From Nymphaea colorata (lineage: Eukaryota > Streptophyta > Magnoliopsida > Nymphaeales > Nymphaeaceae): 64,000 nt of DNA. The position numbers and the translations under genes were made by a program. Positions within the stretch are counted from its first letter, which is position 1, and each line of letters begins with the position of its first letter. Below, piece by piece: positions 22,951-33,619 of this stretch. The notes below the pieces were generated by a model, which searched no databases, was not told the DNA's origin, and worked only from the letters and a program-made list of their open reading frames with translations. The DNA lies in NCBI RefSeq assembly GCF_008831285.2, contig NC_045143.1:5341503-5405502 (forward strand), in the 5' to 3' direction.

Positions 22951-23223
22951 GTATTGCATAAGCTGCAGCCCTCCATTGGGAAACACACGAGCAAGGCATG
23001 ATGAGCATTATCATGTCTTTTCTGAAACCTCTCATTCTTTTAAACATTTTAATTGTTAGGGGTATTATCATAAAATATTATAAATTCTATCATTTCCTTT
23101 CTTATATCCAAACAAACATGATTTTTAGTCTTTCCTTTTCTTTCCATTCCTTTCTCTTCCATTTCTCTTCCCTTCCCTTTCCTTTCCTTTCCTTTCCTTT
23201 CCCTCCTACCAAACAGGGCCTAA

Positions 23224-23794
23224 AGGAAAGGAGTAGGGCACTCCACCAGTGGTCGTAAGATTCAGGCGGCAGGTGCTGTTCAGAAAGGAGGTAACTGCCT
23301 GAGCACTATGGAAGGTACTATAATATGATTCCACTCTATGATGCTTACAAATAAGAACTAGATGTTGAAGTCATTGACTTTCTATGCTCCCGTCTTTTGT
23401 GCAAACTTAGTGATACATTATGGGCATAATGGGTTTCATGGGAAAGACTACATTGCAAATGTCTGAGCAGTCTTCCTTTGCTTCCAGAATATATTTAAAT
23501 GAGCGGCTACTATCTAGTATTTGTCGTTAGATGCTAAAAAAAAATCATAATATCTGGCCTATAGGTATAGCCAGGGCAAATCATCTCATGTGCTTCATAG
23601 AGGCACAACCTTTTAGCAGTTCTCTTTTCCGAATTATGCATGAAGTTGTTGGATACGGCTGATATTCTAATACAACTTTGTCAAGTCACTTATTGAAATG
23701 AAATAAAGCATGCTCTTATTTGTATACATGTTGCTCCATAAATCCATACAAAATATGTACTCTTCTCATTTCTTATATTCATTATTGTCATATA
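23224..23794. other. Copia leader remnant, then no recognised feature
   Basis: 23224-23313 continues the copia leader interrupted by the Harbinger insertion (matches 31657-31750 in block E). From 23314 to the NYC1 exon I see AT-rich DNA with nothing recognisable. Confidence 0.5.
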
Positions 23795-24222
23795 CTTGCT
23801 ATGGCAGCACAAGAGGGCTTGGGAAAGCACTTACTCGGGAATTCCTTCTTTCTGGAGATCAAGTTGTTGTTGCCTCTCTCAGGTGCTGTTCATTTTTTTG
23901 AGAATCGTCTTCTGTGAACTTATTGGTTCAGTGTGAATGGGTTCTTATTTCCTTCGACAATTTCTGATGGGTTCTTTTCACCTACTTTTGTGCATGGTCT
24001 TGCCACCTGGATTTCTTAAGGCACCCCAGAGTCAGTTAAGGCAACTGTGAGAGAACTGGAAGGAAATTTACTGGATGGCATAAATGCAGCAAGGACTGAT
24101 GCCCGTCGGAAGATTTGATGAGGGCAAAAGTGATTGGTATTGCATGTGATGTCTGCAAGGTTGAGGACGTGAAAAGGCTGGCCTCTTTTGCGACAAATGA
24201 ATTTGGTCCTATTAATATATGG
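23795..24222 (+). pseudogene. NYC1: NYC1 dehydrogenase-domain exons (block D)
   Basis: Two exons of chlorophyll(ide) b reductase. The first, ending 23882, reads GSTRGLGKALTREFLLSG and QVVVAS, the NAD(P)-binding glycine motif of the short-chain dehydrogenase fold. The second, about 24022-24222, reads ESVKATVRELEGNL, then VIGIACDVCKVEDVKRLA and INIW before a gtcag donor. Between these parts the frame shifts and TGATGA occurs near 24116, so the copy is dead. Preceding and following NYC1 exons are not present here; other pieces lie in blocks A, E and F. Confidence 0.8.
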
Positions 24223-24944
24223 GTCAGTTTTTCTTTCCTAGGTTTCATGTATTTGCTTTTTATGTATTCTCATTTATGACTGTGGAGTTACAGCTGTTCG
24301 CATCATTGAACTATTTAGTTCTTCTGATTTGGCTTAGCTCTCTAGTGCCGTCTTTAAACCATGCTAGAGAAATACAATTGAACGAATTCTATAGTTGCAT
24401 TTATCACATGATTTTTTGTGCTTGTTGCATCATTGCAAACACGATTTTATTTGAGTTTATCATAAAACAAATCCTGTAGTTGAGTTATCGCATGGAATCC
24501 AGCTGTTTTGGCAGGACAGGAGAGAATAAAGGGAGGGAAAATGACAAAAATGACTAAAATGGTTTTGCTTCTTCTTCTTTAATTGCTCAACGACGTGTAA
24601 AGCTGCTCCACTTTCAAGGAAGAAGCAATAAAAGTTTCAGATGCTTCTTCATTGATTAGTTTTTTGGAACTTTCATTGATGAAGAAGCATTGTAACGTTC
24701 ATTGATGAAGAATTGTGAAAAAAAGAAGAAAAACAACAGCGAGAATAATAATTTATATTTATACCTTTGTTATAAAGTTGACTTGTTCTCTTAATGACAT
24801 TTGTAGCAGCCTTGCATAGATCCACGATTGTGCTTATCAGTAGTTTTAAAATGAAGCTGATTTTTTGATAAAAAACGAGGAAACGAGGGAGTATGAAAAA
24901 ATAGCTGAGAGAGCATGTCTGCATGCAAGTATACATACATACGT
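24223..24944. other. Intergenic with GAAGAAGCATT-type short repeats
   Basis: 24520-24740 holds irregular repeats built on TGGTTTTGCTTCTTCTTC and TTCATTGATGAAGAAGCATT. The same kind of unit is arranged as inverted arms at 48225-48440 and 51140-51450. No gene is seen. Confidence 0.45.
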
Positions 24945-25046
<102 letters not shown>

Positions 25047-25048
25047 GC

Positions 25049-25320
25049 AAGATGGCCTATAGAAGCAAGTTCTATGTCTTTCTTGGGTATAATATGCAGC
25101 ATAAAGGATATTTGTGTTATGATATGGACAAGGAACAAGTCATTACTAGCCATGATGGGGTGTTTGATGAAGGTCGACTCCCTTTCCAAAGAAAAAAATG
25201 TTCGCTCGCCCTACCTAACATCATCTTCCACTCAACCCATACCCATTTCCTTCCTTCTATTCCCTTCACCTTTATCACCTTTACCTTCATTATACATCAG
25301 TCCCACCCTCCACGTTAAAC
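25049..25320 (+). mobile_element. Copia integrase C-terminal fragment
   Basis: Reads FYVFLGYNMQHKGYLCYD then EQVITSHDGVFDE, the segment after the copia integrase core (compare GYxxxxKGYRCYD and DVxFDE of the family). It follows the microsatellite directly and no LTR is found. A degenerate QHNGVRKE at about 25510 may be another copia trace. Confidence 0.7.
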
Positions 25321-25404
25321 TCTCCATCATTACTTGAACCTTCCATACCACATTCCCCATCTTTAACCGCACCTCTTATAGATGGCTGGGGGTTCTCTGG
25401 TGGA

Positions 25405-26061
25405 TGGTATAACATCCCTACTAAAAATAGATAAAAATAGAGGAATCGGTATGAGCAATTCAAGAACCATGTGATGGTAAAGAAATTAATGGACAAGTAA
25501 CCACTGGACGTGTACCACAACATAATGGTGTAAGAAAAGAAGAACTAGAACATTAATACAAAAGGCAAGGTCTATGATGCCCCCCAACAAATCTTCTATT
25601 TTCTTATAGGAATGCAATAGAGATAAATTTGAGAGATGCTACAATCTTAGAAAATGTTTTTTCTAAGAAAGGAGAGGTTGCCCGAGATATTCAAGAGTTT
25701 CTGGTACTGCATATTAATATAGTAGATTCTGGTGGGTACCATTATTTTCAAGTCAATGGAGTTGAATTATTGTTTGTGAGAGAATTTTTCCCCATAATAT
25801 ATAGTATGAATCTTTCGAGTTTATTTTTACCAAAACCATCATCTTCTCTCCAATATCTGCATCACCACACACATGACCTAAAACAAGAGGGTAATTTGGG
25901 TTGTCTATTAAAGGGGAAAATATATATATAAATTTTAATTACAATTCAATGGGCAAGATATATGTGGATTCCTTATGTAGCTAATGCAAATCTTGCTCTT
26001 CATGCCGCCGGTTTCTTTCAGTTTCACCTTGCATTCTAGAAGGCTTCTTGAAGCCCCCACC
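25405..26061. other. 5' flank of copy E, paralogous to that of copy F
   Basis: Colinear with 38430-39111 upstream of copy F, starting at CTAAAAATAGATAAAAATA. Frames such as 25629-25931 are shared in part with 38650-38930 but carry stops there and are not recognised. The shared block likely contains the promoter; AT-rich TATA-like runs near 25920 cannot be assigned. Confidence 0.5.
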
Positions 26062-29000
26062 ATGTGTTCCAAAGCTTTCTATGCATCTCTCTTTGCATGT
26101 GCTGTCGTCGTTTTGATCATTCATGGCTTGCCGTGTGAAGGGAGCAGACGCGTTCGAGAGCGATATTATCCGGAGGAGCCCCCAGTCAAAACTCTCGTGG
26201 TCTGTTCCCTCGATTTCATTTTTTGCTTGACATTCAGTCCATGCTTCCCTTGTAATGTGATAGCAATATTATTAATTGATCAAATATTGAGATCACTGGT
26301 CTCAACTAGTTGGAGCCAGCTTTAGAGGTTTTAGTTTTTCATCTCTTAAAGCTTGAAATTTTGTATTTTAGAATTCACAGTTAGTACTTCCACGATATGT
26401 AGATTGAAGTAAGGGCGGAGGGAAGAGGGGGGGGCCATGGCCCCCTCACATATTGGGAAAAGAAATTGTATTTATATTTTTGAAAACTTTTATATTGGTC
26501 CATGTAAAAATTCCGAAGAATATTGCTTAAATTTGGGTCGATTACAATTTTTGAAAATGATATTCAACCCCACCCCCCCCCCCCCCCCCCCACCCCACAA
26601 CAACAAAAAAAAAATTTCGGCGCTCGGTTGCTTCTGAAATGCAAAGATTGTTCGATCACCATTGTAGTATGAGTTCATGCATGCCTTCAAGCTGTGGATG
26701 TGCTTAATTCTGTTTCAATTGATATAATCTAATTTTGATAATCTAATATAAAAAATTTGCCTAAAAACATGAGCATATCCAACTTCAATACGCAGTCGCC
26801 CTTCTTCAGAGGATAAAGAAACAAATTACATTGTGATGTTTCTGATCCCCATTGGAAAAGGTAGTCATCTCCTTGCATTTAAAAGATGAAAGAATTGCAT
26901 ATGATAATGATATCTCTTGTTGATTTTCAGCTCGAAAATGGAGATGCCGTTGACTGCGTAGATTTTTGCAGCCAGCCTGCCATGAGGAATCCTCGTGTGA
27001 GAAAGTTGTGCAAATATGAGGTGAATTTTCTTTGTTTTTTCTTCTTTTCCCCCTTTTTTTAGTTAGAAAAAGGGAATATATGCTAAGTTTTGTAACATAC
27101 GACAAAAATAATTTAATCACTTTGTTCCAATCTTTCCTTGTTTAATTGAGTGTGTTTGTCAATATCCTAATCCCACAGTGTCCGATCATGGTTTTAGAGA
27201 AAGAAACTACGGATACGGTGGTACATCCTTGATTTACATAAACATGACTCTAGAAAGATAATTATATTTTTAGCTGTGTAACAAAATCGAGCCCATTTGG
27301 TTACACAACAAAACGTAGAAGGTTTAGTGACGTGAGAAAAAATATCGCCATGTAACGGTGGTGAAGCCAATTCTAGCACCGTTAAAGATGATGCCAGTAA
27401 AAGTTTTTGAACTTTTTCAACAAATTGCCAGTGTACTAAAGTCTTGAACGATGAACAACACACGTCGATAAAGTGTTTTTTTTTTTTTACAGATATTTCT
27501 GGATGTCAATAGAGAAGGTTTGGTAACTAACGAAAAGGGTTTTACACACGGAAAGGAAGCGTCAGTATTGATGTACATTTGTTTGAAAGCTAACAGTAAG
27601 AGTTTACACCAACACCTTCTCTGACGTTTGCATAAATGTGGTAAAAGCCTTCAACGACGTTTCTGAAAACGTGGGTGAAGGCTGGATCGTGATCAGTCCC
27701 CCCTATTGACGTTTGCAGGTCAGCCGTTGGTAAACTCAACATTTACAACACTTCTCTAACGTCAGTGAAAGTTTCATTTACTGACTGCTTGTAATTCATG
27801 CGTCAATAAAGATTTTTTTTTTTGGGTAGTGTTAGAGGTTGCATCCGATAACTTTCAAGTTAAAAAGGCGATGCATTCAATTTCAATGATGCTGTTATAT
27901 ATATATATATATATATCGCCTTTTTGACTTGAAAGTTATTATATATATATATAGTACGCTTATGCTTAATCTTGGGTACACCCAGGAAAGGGAAAATGTT
28001 TGAAATTTTGGGTTTTCATGATATACTGAGGATAATTAGTGAATACCCTTAGTTCCTAACGCAACAAATAAGCCATGTTGGAAAATTTTCTTAACTAAGT
28101 TTAAGTGCACATCAACAAATGCAAGCCATTCTAGCAGTTTAAAAGTCAATGCATTACATGTGGAGGAAAAAATGACTAAGACCGTGTGTGTTGCTGAATG
28201 TAGCTGCAATCGAGAGCAAGATTACCACCTCGAGAAACAACAACAACAACAGAAATTGAATCTCATGGATCACTAAGTGACAACATTAGCGGAATTGGAT
28301 TAAAAGAAAAGAGTTGCCCACCAGGATCAGTTCCGTTTCTCAAAGCAACAAAGTCAGGTCCCCTCAACTACAGTGCTATTGATAATTTTGCAAGATCACG
28401 CGCCAAGTTTTTTCATATGAGATCCAACTCCACCAAGCTGCAAAGGGATGGTCATCACGATGACGACGACGTTGGCGGCTTCGACGATCCAAATGAGCAT
28501 GAGGTTTGAGATGAGCTTTTAGCGCAATTTCCTCGGATGTACTTTTCTGTTTTCAGTTATTGGCCTGTTAGTACGTGTTGTTTCACTGCAAAATTTTGTT
28601 TGCACGAGTTTAGTTAGGCTTTTAACTCAGTTTACAGCTTAAGGATGGGCAAAGTTATAGTGGCAGTTCCCCAAGGCAAAAACCATCCCCTTTTCTGTCC
28701 TCATAGGATGAGGGCTTAGGGTTGCTTCGGTACCTCGGTGGTATATATTATGGTAAACCATTTAATTATAGTGTCGTGCATGCACTCTTACCGGCCCACC
28801 AATCCGACAAGCTATGCTATACCCCTTCCAACAAAGAAAACATTATTAAAGTATTTGTTTTTTTCCAATGCATATGATCACAGCACGCGATAGTTGAACT
28901 CTCAGGAAGATATGGAGGAGCCAAAGGAAGTTTTAATGTTTGGAAGCCATTTGTCGAGAGCAGAACCGAGACGAGCATATCACAACTATGGGTTACACGG

Positions 29001-30588
29001 AAATATGATGATGGCAACGTTGCAACGTTGGAAGCCGGTTGGATGGTCAGTTCCGGTTTTATCCACACTTATCAAGAAAAACATGAATCGCTTTCTTCTA
29101 CCATCGAAGTTGTTTCGTCGTATACTTTGCTTCCATTCCAATGTTTACTTATCCTTCCTGCTTCTTGTTAATGGTGAAGGTGTATGCTGATCTGTTTGGA
29201 GACAACAGTGTGCGGTTTTTTTGCTTCACTACGGTAATCGTTCGCCCATCGATCTCTGTTGTGCCATGACTGTTAGAAATTTTGTGAACTGGAAAGATGT
29301 GTTGTTGGTACTGTTGATTAATCAAATAGATTGCATGCTTATGGCGGTATTTGTTGTTAATAAATTGGAAAATAGTAGATTGCTAGCAAGACGACACATA
29401 GAAATGCCATTGTTCTGGGGAGATGTAAAGTGAATGCTAACAATCACTATACTTGTTTGATGCAACAGCCAGATAATTACGCATCGCATCTTTATAATGT
29501 CCATCTAAGAGGACCGGAGCAAAATAATATAGTCTTCACTCAACTGAGCGAGAGATTTTTCCCAGGTGGTGTGATCAGGGCTACCTCCGATTATGATGGG
29601 CGGCAAAGAGAAGTTGACCTCAAGATAAAAAAGGTAAACAATCTTCTTCTTCCTTCCCCGGCCCATTTTCTACATTGAAAATTTGTCTAAACACAATGTG
29701 TTTAGTGTATTTTAAGTGGACTGAGCAACATAACGTACGTGGATGATTTTTGAATTTCCAATGCATTTCTAACCCTGACAAAGTTCATGAGCTAGTGAAT
29801 CGAACATTTTTAAATAGACCGAGTGGTTTGATTCTAGAATTCAAAATAATGTGGTTGACAAAAAAAGAATTTGATGAATTAAAACCACCATGACATATGC
29901 GCTAAAAAGAGATGAAAAAATCCTGAAAGTTTATAATCATAATTCTACCCCATGATACAATCACAATTAAGGTAACTTGAGTCCACAATGAGCCTATAAT
30001 TCCATAATCAAAATCGTCTGTTTGATAACATAATTCCTATTTCATCAAAAATGAAAATTTTAATTTCAAAATTTCACAATTCTTCTGACCTCATCAAAAC
30101 ACCCCCATGCTGTCCCGAATCCTCCTTCCTAACAGCAGGCGTTGAGCTCCTTATAATATATGCAATAAATAAAGTATAACTAACATATTTTAATTGGCAA
30201 AAAACAGGATCTTGAGACTGGGAACTGGAATCTTTCATTCAATGGTGAAACGGTGGGATTTTGGCTGAGAACAAATTACCACCCGGATTTCGACTTGGCG
30301 GACGAGGTTCAATGGGGAGGAGAGATTGTTAACAAGCGCATCAATGGAAGGCACACCAGCACGCAGATGGGGAACGGCCATTTTGGAGGGGAAGGGATGG
30401 GAAAGGCTGCTTACATTAGACACATGGAGGTGTATGACCATGACCTCAACCCCTCCGAGGCCGCTTACCCTCTCATTGATTTCGCCACCGACCCTTTCTG
30501 CTATGATATCAATGACTGGGGGAGAACACCCAACGGACGTATGATCACTTTCGGTGGACCTGGTTATGATGCCTTCCTTTGTCCTTGA
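26062..30588 (+). CDS. Neprosin-domain secreted protein, copy E (seven exons)
   Basis: Exons: 26062-26199, 26931-27020, 28204-28503, 28884-29045, 29180-29233, about 29379-29633 and 30208-30588. Every junction fits GT-AG and phase 0, with one doubt at exon 5/6, where the coding match is certain from 29431 and a phase-0 acceptor lies at 29379. The start ATG gives a signal peptide (MCSKAFYASLFACAVVVLII) then RERYYPEEPP. Exon 2 is the activation-domain core LENGDAVDCVDF. Exon 3 has SCPPGSVPFLKAT and an Asp-rich tail. Exons 4-7 form the neprosin domain with SQLWV, LEAGWM, VQWGGEI, HTSTQMGNGHFG and GGPGYDAFLCP. The product is about 459 residues, close to the usual size. In this family the Glu of EAGW and of WGGE are the acidic pair expected in the active site. 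An in-frame ATG at 25984 is possible but would hide the signal peptide. No disabling change is seen. Confidence 0.8.
27850..27937. repeat. Short palindrome around a TA run, intron 2 of copy E
   Basis: Arms AACTTTCAAGTTAAAAAGGC (27850-27871) and its inverted copy (27916-27937, one mismatch) surround a TA run. Copy D has only the left arm at the matching place; copy F has a longer version. Confidence 0.85.
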
Positions 30589-31014
30589 TCTACTTTGCAA
30601 CCCAACCATCCTTCCTTTCCTCGATATATAAACTTTCTTTGTTATTTTCCTCTGTACTGACTTGCAAGATCTATCAATGAATGGGATTATATGTTAAGGG
30701 TCAATAAATTCATTGATGCATTATATACTCTGTTTTGCTGAACACCAGCCCAGTCGAGCTCGAGTTGGGCTAGATCAAGCTCGAATAGACTCAAAAACCT
30801 CAAGCTCCACTCGAAATAGATCAGGCTCTAGGTCGACTCACTTAACATCTTTAATTCTTTCTTTCATGTTTAAATTATCTTTTTTGTTTTTTTAACCTGT
30901 CAACTCGTAGAACTCATTAATATGTTTAACTAATTCAACTATGATGAACCATTTTTACATAATCGAGCAGACCCAAGTATAACTGAGTTGAGCCGAGCAG
31001 ACCCGAGTTTAAAC
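30589..31014. other. 3' flank of copy E
   Basis: 3' UTR and CGAGCTCGAG-type repeat (30730-31014), colinear with the flank of copy D. No gene. Confidence 0.6.
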
Positions 31015-32182
31015 AAGTCAAGTTTCTCGTTGGCATTCTTCTTGAACCAACAGGGCGTAAGCCTTGGATGTTGTAGGAATGGGATCCATAAGTAAGATCT
31101 GGCTACATGGCTCCATAGCTTTCATTTAGCCCAATTAAAAACTGAATTAGCCTGTCATGTTCTTGAATATCGTGCACTGGAAACAGTGACTAGCAAATCA
31201 TACTCATCCCAAAGGCTCAATTGATAATTAGTTGTTGAATCTGATATAAACGTGGAGCATTTGACTCATAAAACCTAATCTTTAATTTGTTCCAAACATC
31301 CACAACATTTTTGACATAAACGATTGTTGAAGGTAAAGACTTGTGAAGAGAATTAAGCAACCAAAAGAGTACCATGTTGTTAGATCTTTTCCAAGAGACG
31401 ATGAGGGAATGGGAAGCTGTGGGTTTCGGTATGGAACCATTAACAAAGTCCATCTTACTTCTAGTTAAATGAGCCATGGTTATGACCTTCTTCCACGTTT
31501 CATAATTATGAAGTTGTTGAGACACAAGACACGTCCCAGGGACTATTGGATGACATTGAGTCCGATGATGTTCCTATGAAGGAACTCAAGTTCTGCCGTG
31601 GGTTTCCTTCGGCAAGAACACAATATGCAAATCCAAACGTGTATGGTTGAGATTAAAGGAAAGGACTAGGGCACTCCACCAGTGGTTGTAAGATTCAGGC
31701 GACGCAGCAGGTGCTGTTCAGGAAGGAGGTAACTGCCTGGGCACTATGGAAGCCAACGGTGTCCAACGCCGGTAGTGATGAACAGGGAAACAGGATAAGG
31801 AGAACAGCAAGGCTTCTGCTGCACAATCCTGCACTTGCAGAAGATGAGCTACGAGCAGATGCTGCCCATGCTTGCGTTGGTCGACTTCAACAAGGCTCTG
31901 ATACCATGATAAATTGAGAGGAAGAGAGATAACAAAAGGAACAGAGAATGAAGAAATTGTATTGTGTTTATGAAACATTTACAAGGTGTATATATAGAGA
32001 CTATTGGATAAGAACAAGAAACGTTCATATCCTTGATTTCTGCTCATACAAGATTATCATTCCTAATTCATTGCGATTTCTCAATCTGCAACGTCTAACA
32101 ACTCATCCTCTTGATTTTGGCGATCTTGATTCCTTGATTTTGGGGGATCTTTTTCAACCGTTACAGGCAGTAACGTTCAACA
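31015..32182 (-). mobile_element. Copia retrotransposon, minus strand, 3'-truncated
   Basis: The 5' LTR is 31907-32182 (TGATAAAT on the + strand to GTTCAACA, that is TG...CA on the element strand). Next to it is a perfect initiator-Met primer-binding site, GGCTCTGATACCA at 31894-31906 on the + strand. Gag lies at 31015-31530: VSQQLHNYETWKKVITMA, FVNGSIPKP, SWKRSNNMVLFWLLNSL and DVWNKLKIRFYESNAPRL. Pol and the 3' LTR are gone, and gag is fused to the neprosin flank at 31014. It is the same insertion as the fragment in block D. The sequence outside the LTR (ATATGCTCAGCC) has a counterpart without LTR at 10623. Confidence 0.85.
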
Positions 32183-32261
32183 ATATGCTCAGCCAATTGA
32201 ATCGCTAGCAAGAGATCTCTGGGTTTTGACTTCAAGATCCTAGGGAAACCTGGTCCTCAGG

Positions 32262-33513
32262 TTGAACGCCCTTTGCTTCTCTTCTCCTCCTTCGCAGTAC
32301 CCCCATTTTTCTGGTGGGAAACACAACGACGGTCGCCGGAATCAGAGAGGGCTCAAAATCTTGTGCGTGAGAAGACCTTCACCCGATTCCGGTGGTGAAA
32401 GTAGTGAGACTTCTGACGGCAATGACAATGAAGAGGAAAGTAGTGGAGATGGTGGTTTTGGAATTGAAAGCGAGCTTGTTTCCACCAAAGGGAGGAACAA
32501 GTTTCTGTATCTTCTCAAGGATTTTCTTCGAAGACGATGCTCGTCTTCGTGGGTGGTGCTTCACACAGTGTCAGCATCAACATCCGCTGAAGAACGCAAA
32601 TTTAGGAAGCTGATGATGAAAGCTGAAGATAGTTTCTTTTTGGTGAGCAATCTTTTGTATGTGTCCTCCTCCGAGGTGTGCCTGTGGCCATTGAGTAATT
32701 TAATGGTTAAAAAAAAAATCCTTATCTAAACTGATAAAGTTGACACCATGTTCAAAATTTCTCAAAAAGAAGGGATATGCTAAGCCATTGACACCATATA
32801 ATTTCTTAGACCATCTTGTGCCTTCATGGTCAATTGAGGGACAGGATAGCACTTGCTTTACCATGTCTCTCCACCTCAAAATTTTGTAAATGTTTCTAAA
32901 AAAATGAGATCTGTTTATCTGGTTTCTCAAAGTTTCCCCTTCCATTAAAGGATGTTAGAAGTTGGTCAAATTAATGAAGTCATGCGCATGCGGCAGGCCT
33001 TTTATTCGCTAGAATACCTGTTGAAACATACTTTTTCCCTTTTCCTTTATTTTTCGTAGTTGTAGCTCAATTGATAGACTGAATTTGAACCTAACACTCC
33101 CTTAGCTTGGGATCTTCTGATGCCGCAATTGTAGCTACTTTACCCACCCTCATTCCTGACATATGAACAGGACATGTTACTAAAGTGTGACTACTATTAT
33201 ATGAACAAGAAATATGACATATGCTTAAACCTTCTAACTAAAAGTTTTAGGAAATTGGGAACCCATATCCATCTGCAATTCGGCAAATCATCTATCAAAT
33301 GATGTGGTTTATCTTTTTCAACTAAACAAGTTCTTGACGAACTTTTTGGTTTGATAGTTTGTATTTTCTTGAGAAAGGAATATTTTGTTCATGTAGAAAC
33401 TAAACTTTTTTTTCCCATTTCCAAAATTTGGCAGTTTGTAGGTCATCTAGGCAGGTATCTTGTTACGTTGATGAGTACGGGGGTGATTCTCGCAATTGGT
33501 TTTCAGCTTTCAG
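32262..33513 (+). pseudogene. NYC1: NYC1 exons 1-2 (block E), 5'-truncated
   Basis: The exon-1 frame runs from 32262 or slightly before to 32642 and has no ATG: homology to another block ends at 32260, so the start of the transit peptide is cut away. It reads RGLKILCVRRPSPDSGG, an acidic stretch, then RKFRKLMMKAEDSFFL before gtgagc. Exon 2 at 33435-33513 reads FVGHLGRYLVTLMSTGVI then LAIGFQLS, the thylakoid membrane segment that precedes the dehydrogenase domain in NYC1. Junctions are consistent (phase 0, then phase 1). No stops are seen in these exons. The following exons are missing and an L1-type element begins about 100 bp later. Confidence 0.75.
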
Positions 33514-33619
33514 GTTTTTAAGCTTTCTACTATTCCCTCGGTTTCTCTTTCTTTTTAATCTGCTCATTTGGCTGTACATAACATTTGTTAGCTAAACTGA
33601 TGCGAAGACGTTGCAAATG

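Larger units (their letters stand above)
21381..23220. mobile_element. PIF/Harbinger DNA transposon, 1.84 kb, non-autonomous
   Basis: Ends are CACCTTGTTTGGTAGG and CCTACCAAACAGGGCC, imperfect terminal inverted repeats of the Harbinger type, flanked by TAA on both sides (21378-21380 and 23221-23223), the 3-bp target duplication of this superfamily. The block-E paralogue at 31654-31656 has a single TAA and no insertion, which proves the boundaries. The inside holds A/G-rich subterminal runs, a (GAA)n run, a Myb/SANT-type frame at 21758-22288 and a (GA)n run. No DDE transposase is seen. Confidence 0.9.
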
